DNA from: Chloroflexota bacterium
Lineage (GTDB): Bacteria > Chloroflexota > Dehalococcoidia > Dehalococcoidales > UBA2162
Length of the DNA stretch: 5,950 bases
Assembly: GCA_016193545.1 (NCBI GenBank)
Contig: JACPSA010000104.1
Coordinates: 1-5,950, forward strand
Direction of reading: 5' to 3'
Of the stretch, positions 4,696-5,950 are shown one piece after another; position 1 is the first letter of the stretch; each line of letters opens with the position of its first letter. The notes under the pieces are model-generated. The model was not told the DNA's origin, ran no database searches, and saw nothing but the letters and a program-made list of their open reading frames with translations. The translations under genes and the position numbers were made by a program.

Positions 4696-5376
4696 ATGAG
4701 TAAGATTACCGCTCTCCGCATTATAAAAGGACCGAGAAAGCGGGCCAATATATTTCTTGAAGGCAAACTGGCTTTCAGCCTGGAAGCTGAGGTTGTCGCT
4801 AAAGAAAGGCTGCGAGTCGGGCAGGAGTTGTCAGCCGAACAGATTAAGGCGTTGGCTGAGTCTGACCACTGTCAGCGTTGTCTCGATGCCGCCATCAACT
4901 ACATCAGCTACCGCCCCCGAAGTGAATCAGAGCTAAGAACAAAACTCAGCCAGCGCGGTTTTGATAGTGACACTCAAGAAACAGTGATTGCCAGGCTAAA
5001 GGAGCAAAGGTTAGGCGGCGATATGACCTTCGCTCAGTTCTGGAAAGAGAACCGGGAAACGTTCAGTCCGCGCAGCCGGTGGCTAACCGGGCTGGAGTTG
5101 AGGCGGAAGGGTGTAGCCAGCGATATCATCGACCAAGTAGTGGGCACTATTGACGATGAGGACAATGCCTACCGTGCCGCCCGGAGCAAAGCTTACCGCT
5201 TATCCCGATGCGAGCACCAAGACTTTCAGCGCCGATTAGGCGATTTCTTAAAGCGACGCGGATTTAACTATGAGGTAATAAACCGCATCGTGGAACGGCT
5301 GTGGCAGGAAAAAGACGCTAACTCTAGCTACCCCGGCTTAAAGCCGGAAAGTGAGGGAAAATGGAAACAGGATTAG
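4696..5376 (+). CDS. recX: Regulatory protein RecX
   Basis: RecX binds RecA filaments and limits or tunes their ATPase and recombinase activities. The 226-aa protein begins MSKITALRIIKGPRKRANIF, the usual start in this family, followed by the beta-rich entry segment LEGKLAFSLEAEVV (21-34). Three-helix RecX repeats follow: ALNYISYRPRSE-like AINYISYRPRSESELRTKLS (about 63-82), FAQFWKENRETFSPRSRW (about 112-129) with LELRRKGV, and a third, divergent repeat with LKRRGFNYEVINRIVERLW (about 188-206). The loop that often reads DDR in homologues reads GGD here (LGGDMTFAQF). The C-terminal tail (ANSSYPGLKPESEGKWKQD) is polar and unstructured. The gene follows recA as in many bacteria, but a terminator stands between them. 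Its last 16 bases overlap the start of rny, so the two are probably cotranscribed. Confidence 0.93.
   Translation: MSKITALRIIKGPRKRANIFLEGKLAFSLEAEVVAKERLRVGQELSAEQIKALAESDHCQRCLDAAINYISYRPRSESELRTKLSQRGFDSDTQETVIARLKEQRLGGDMTFAQFWKENRETFSPRSRWLTGLELRRKGVASDIIDQVVGTIDDEDNAYRAARSKAYRLSRCEHQDFQRRLGDFLKRRGFNYEVINRIVERLWQEKDANSSYPGLKPESEGKWKQD
5333..5347 (+). repeat. Inverted repeat just upstream of the rny start
   Basis: CCGGCTT (5333-5339) and AAGCCGG (5341-5347) are perfect inverse complements around one base; as RNA it would form a 5-bp GC-rich stem with a 5-base loop. It lies inside the last codons of recX, 6 bases before the GAGG (5353-5356) used by rny, so it could influence rny translation. 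There is no T-tract, so it is not a terminator. Confidence 0.35.
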
Positions 5377-5950
5377 TTTACGTAGCACTAGCCGCTGTTT
5401 TTATTATCGGTGTGATACTCGGGGGCATAATTGTCTTCGTTTTTCGGCGCATGTCAATCACTTACCAGCTTCGCGTTGCCCAGAGGAAGGCGGCTCGAAC
5501 CGCAGCCGAAGCGCAGAATGAGGCCAAGGAGATACTCCGTGAAGCCAAACAGGCAGCCGATAAAATCAAGACAACTGCTGAAAACGAGCATCGCGAACGA
5601 CGCTCTGAACTACAGCGTCAGGAGAACCGCCTGGCCAGCAAGACGGAGACCCTGGAGCGCCGGCTGGAAGGTGTCGAGCAGCGTGACCGCAATCTGACCA
5701 ACAAAGAAAAGGGGATAGAGACCATCCGCGCTGAAGTTAACGCTATCAAAGACCGCCAATTGAAGCAGCTTGAGCTGGTCTCCAGTATGACCACCGCCGA
5801 TGCCAAGAATGTCTTGCTGGAAAAGATAGAAGGTGAAATGAAAGAGGAATCCTCAAGACGCCTTCGAGATTGGGAGCATAAGCTAAAAGAAGAAGCTGAC
5901 CGAAAAGCTCAGGAAATATTAGCCCAGGTTATCCAGCGCCTAGCCTCCGA
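5361..5950 (+). CDS. rny: Ribonuclease Y, N-terminal part (runs off the window)
   Basis: RNase Y is the membrane-anchored endoribonuclease that starts mRNA decay in many Gram-positive-type bacteria. Translation of this frame, open to the window edge, gives 196 residues. A single transmembrane helix lies at about 5-28 (LVYVALAAVFIIGVILGGII), followed by basic residues RR. A long charged coiled coil then runs to the end: EAKEILREAKQAADKIK (54-70), RRSELQRQENRLASKTE (80-96), and the family-typical LVSSMTTADAKNVLLEKIEGE (139-159) and EEADRKAQEILAQVIQRLAS (177-196). The KH and HD catalytic domains would lie beyond 5950. The ATG overlaps recX by 16 bases and has GAGG at 5353-5356, 4 bases upstream. 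The recA-recX-rny order fits Chloroflexota. Confidence 0.95.
   Translation, partial: METGLVYVALAAVFIIGVILGGIIVFVFRRMSITYQLRVAQRKAARTAAEAQNEAKEILREAKQAADKIKTTAENEHRERRSELQRQENRLASKTETLERRLEGVEQRDRNLTNKEKGIETIRAEVNAIKDRQLKQLELVSSMTTADAKNVLLEKIEGEMKEESSRRLRDWEHKLKEEADRKAQEILAQVIQRLAS

Noticed and set aside
5431..5697. 88-codon arginine-rich frame downstream of recX
   Set aside because: It is an off-frame read of rny, whose own frame from 5361 is open to the window edge and matches RNase Y.

Overview
The window reads as an ordinary chromosomal housekeeping segment from a bacterium, most likely a member of the Chloroflexota close to Dehalococcoidia. That placement is an inference from the recA-recX-rny gene order, the style of the RecA and RNase Y sequences, the mid-range G+C and a MITE-like palindromic repeat. 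No marker that would settle it (rRNA, ribosomal protein) is present. There is no CRISPR array, tRNA, phage gene or transposase.

Layout. Positions 1-337 hold no gene. They contain a strong hairpin (18-44), a 139-bp imperfect palindrome resembling a miniature dispersed repeat (65-203), and a promoter plus ribosome binding site for a HIT-family protein (338-679, +). Four genes on the minus strand then form a likely operon reading right to left: NAD kinase (3371-2532), an ArgA-like GNAT acetyltransferase (2530-2054), an unrecognised protein with Ig-like beta-domain character (1998-1246), and a Nudix hydrolase of the ADP-ribose pyrophosphatase type (1215-690). The Nudix gene carries an apparent one-base frameshift at a four-C run (760-763). 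Once that is corrected it ends 10 bp short of the convergent HIT gene instead of running through it.

A divergent promoter region (3372-3567) separates this operon from recA (3568-4581, +), which is followed by a clear intrinsic terminator (4640-4672). Next comes recX (4696-5376), and rny (RNase Y) overlaps the end of recX by 16 bp and runs off the right edge of the window.

Functionally the left half deals with nucleotides and cofactors: NADP synthesis, nucleotide-sugar or ADP-ribose hydrolysis, and nucleoside phosphoramidate or nucleotidyl hydrolysis. The right half covers recombination (RecA and its modulator RecX) and mRNA decay (RNase Y). I see no new multi-gene system. The points that most deserve a second look are the frameshifted Nudix gene, the palindromic repeat, the signal-less Ig-like protein, and the terminator between recA and recX.
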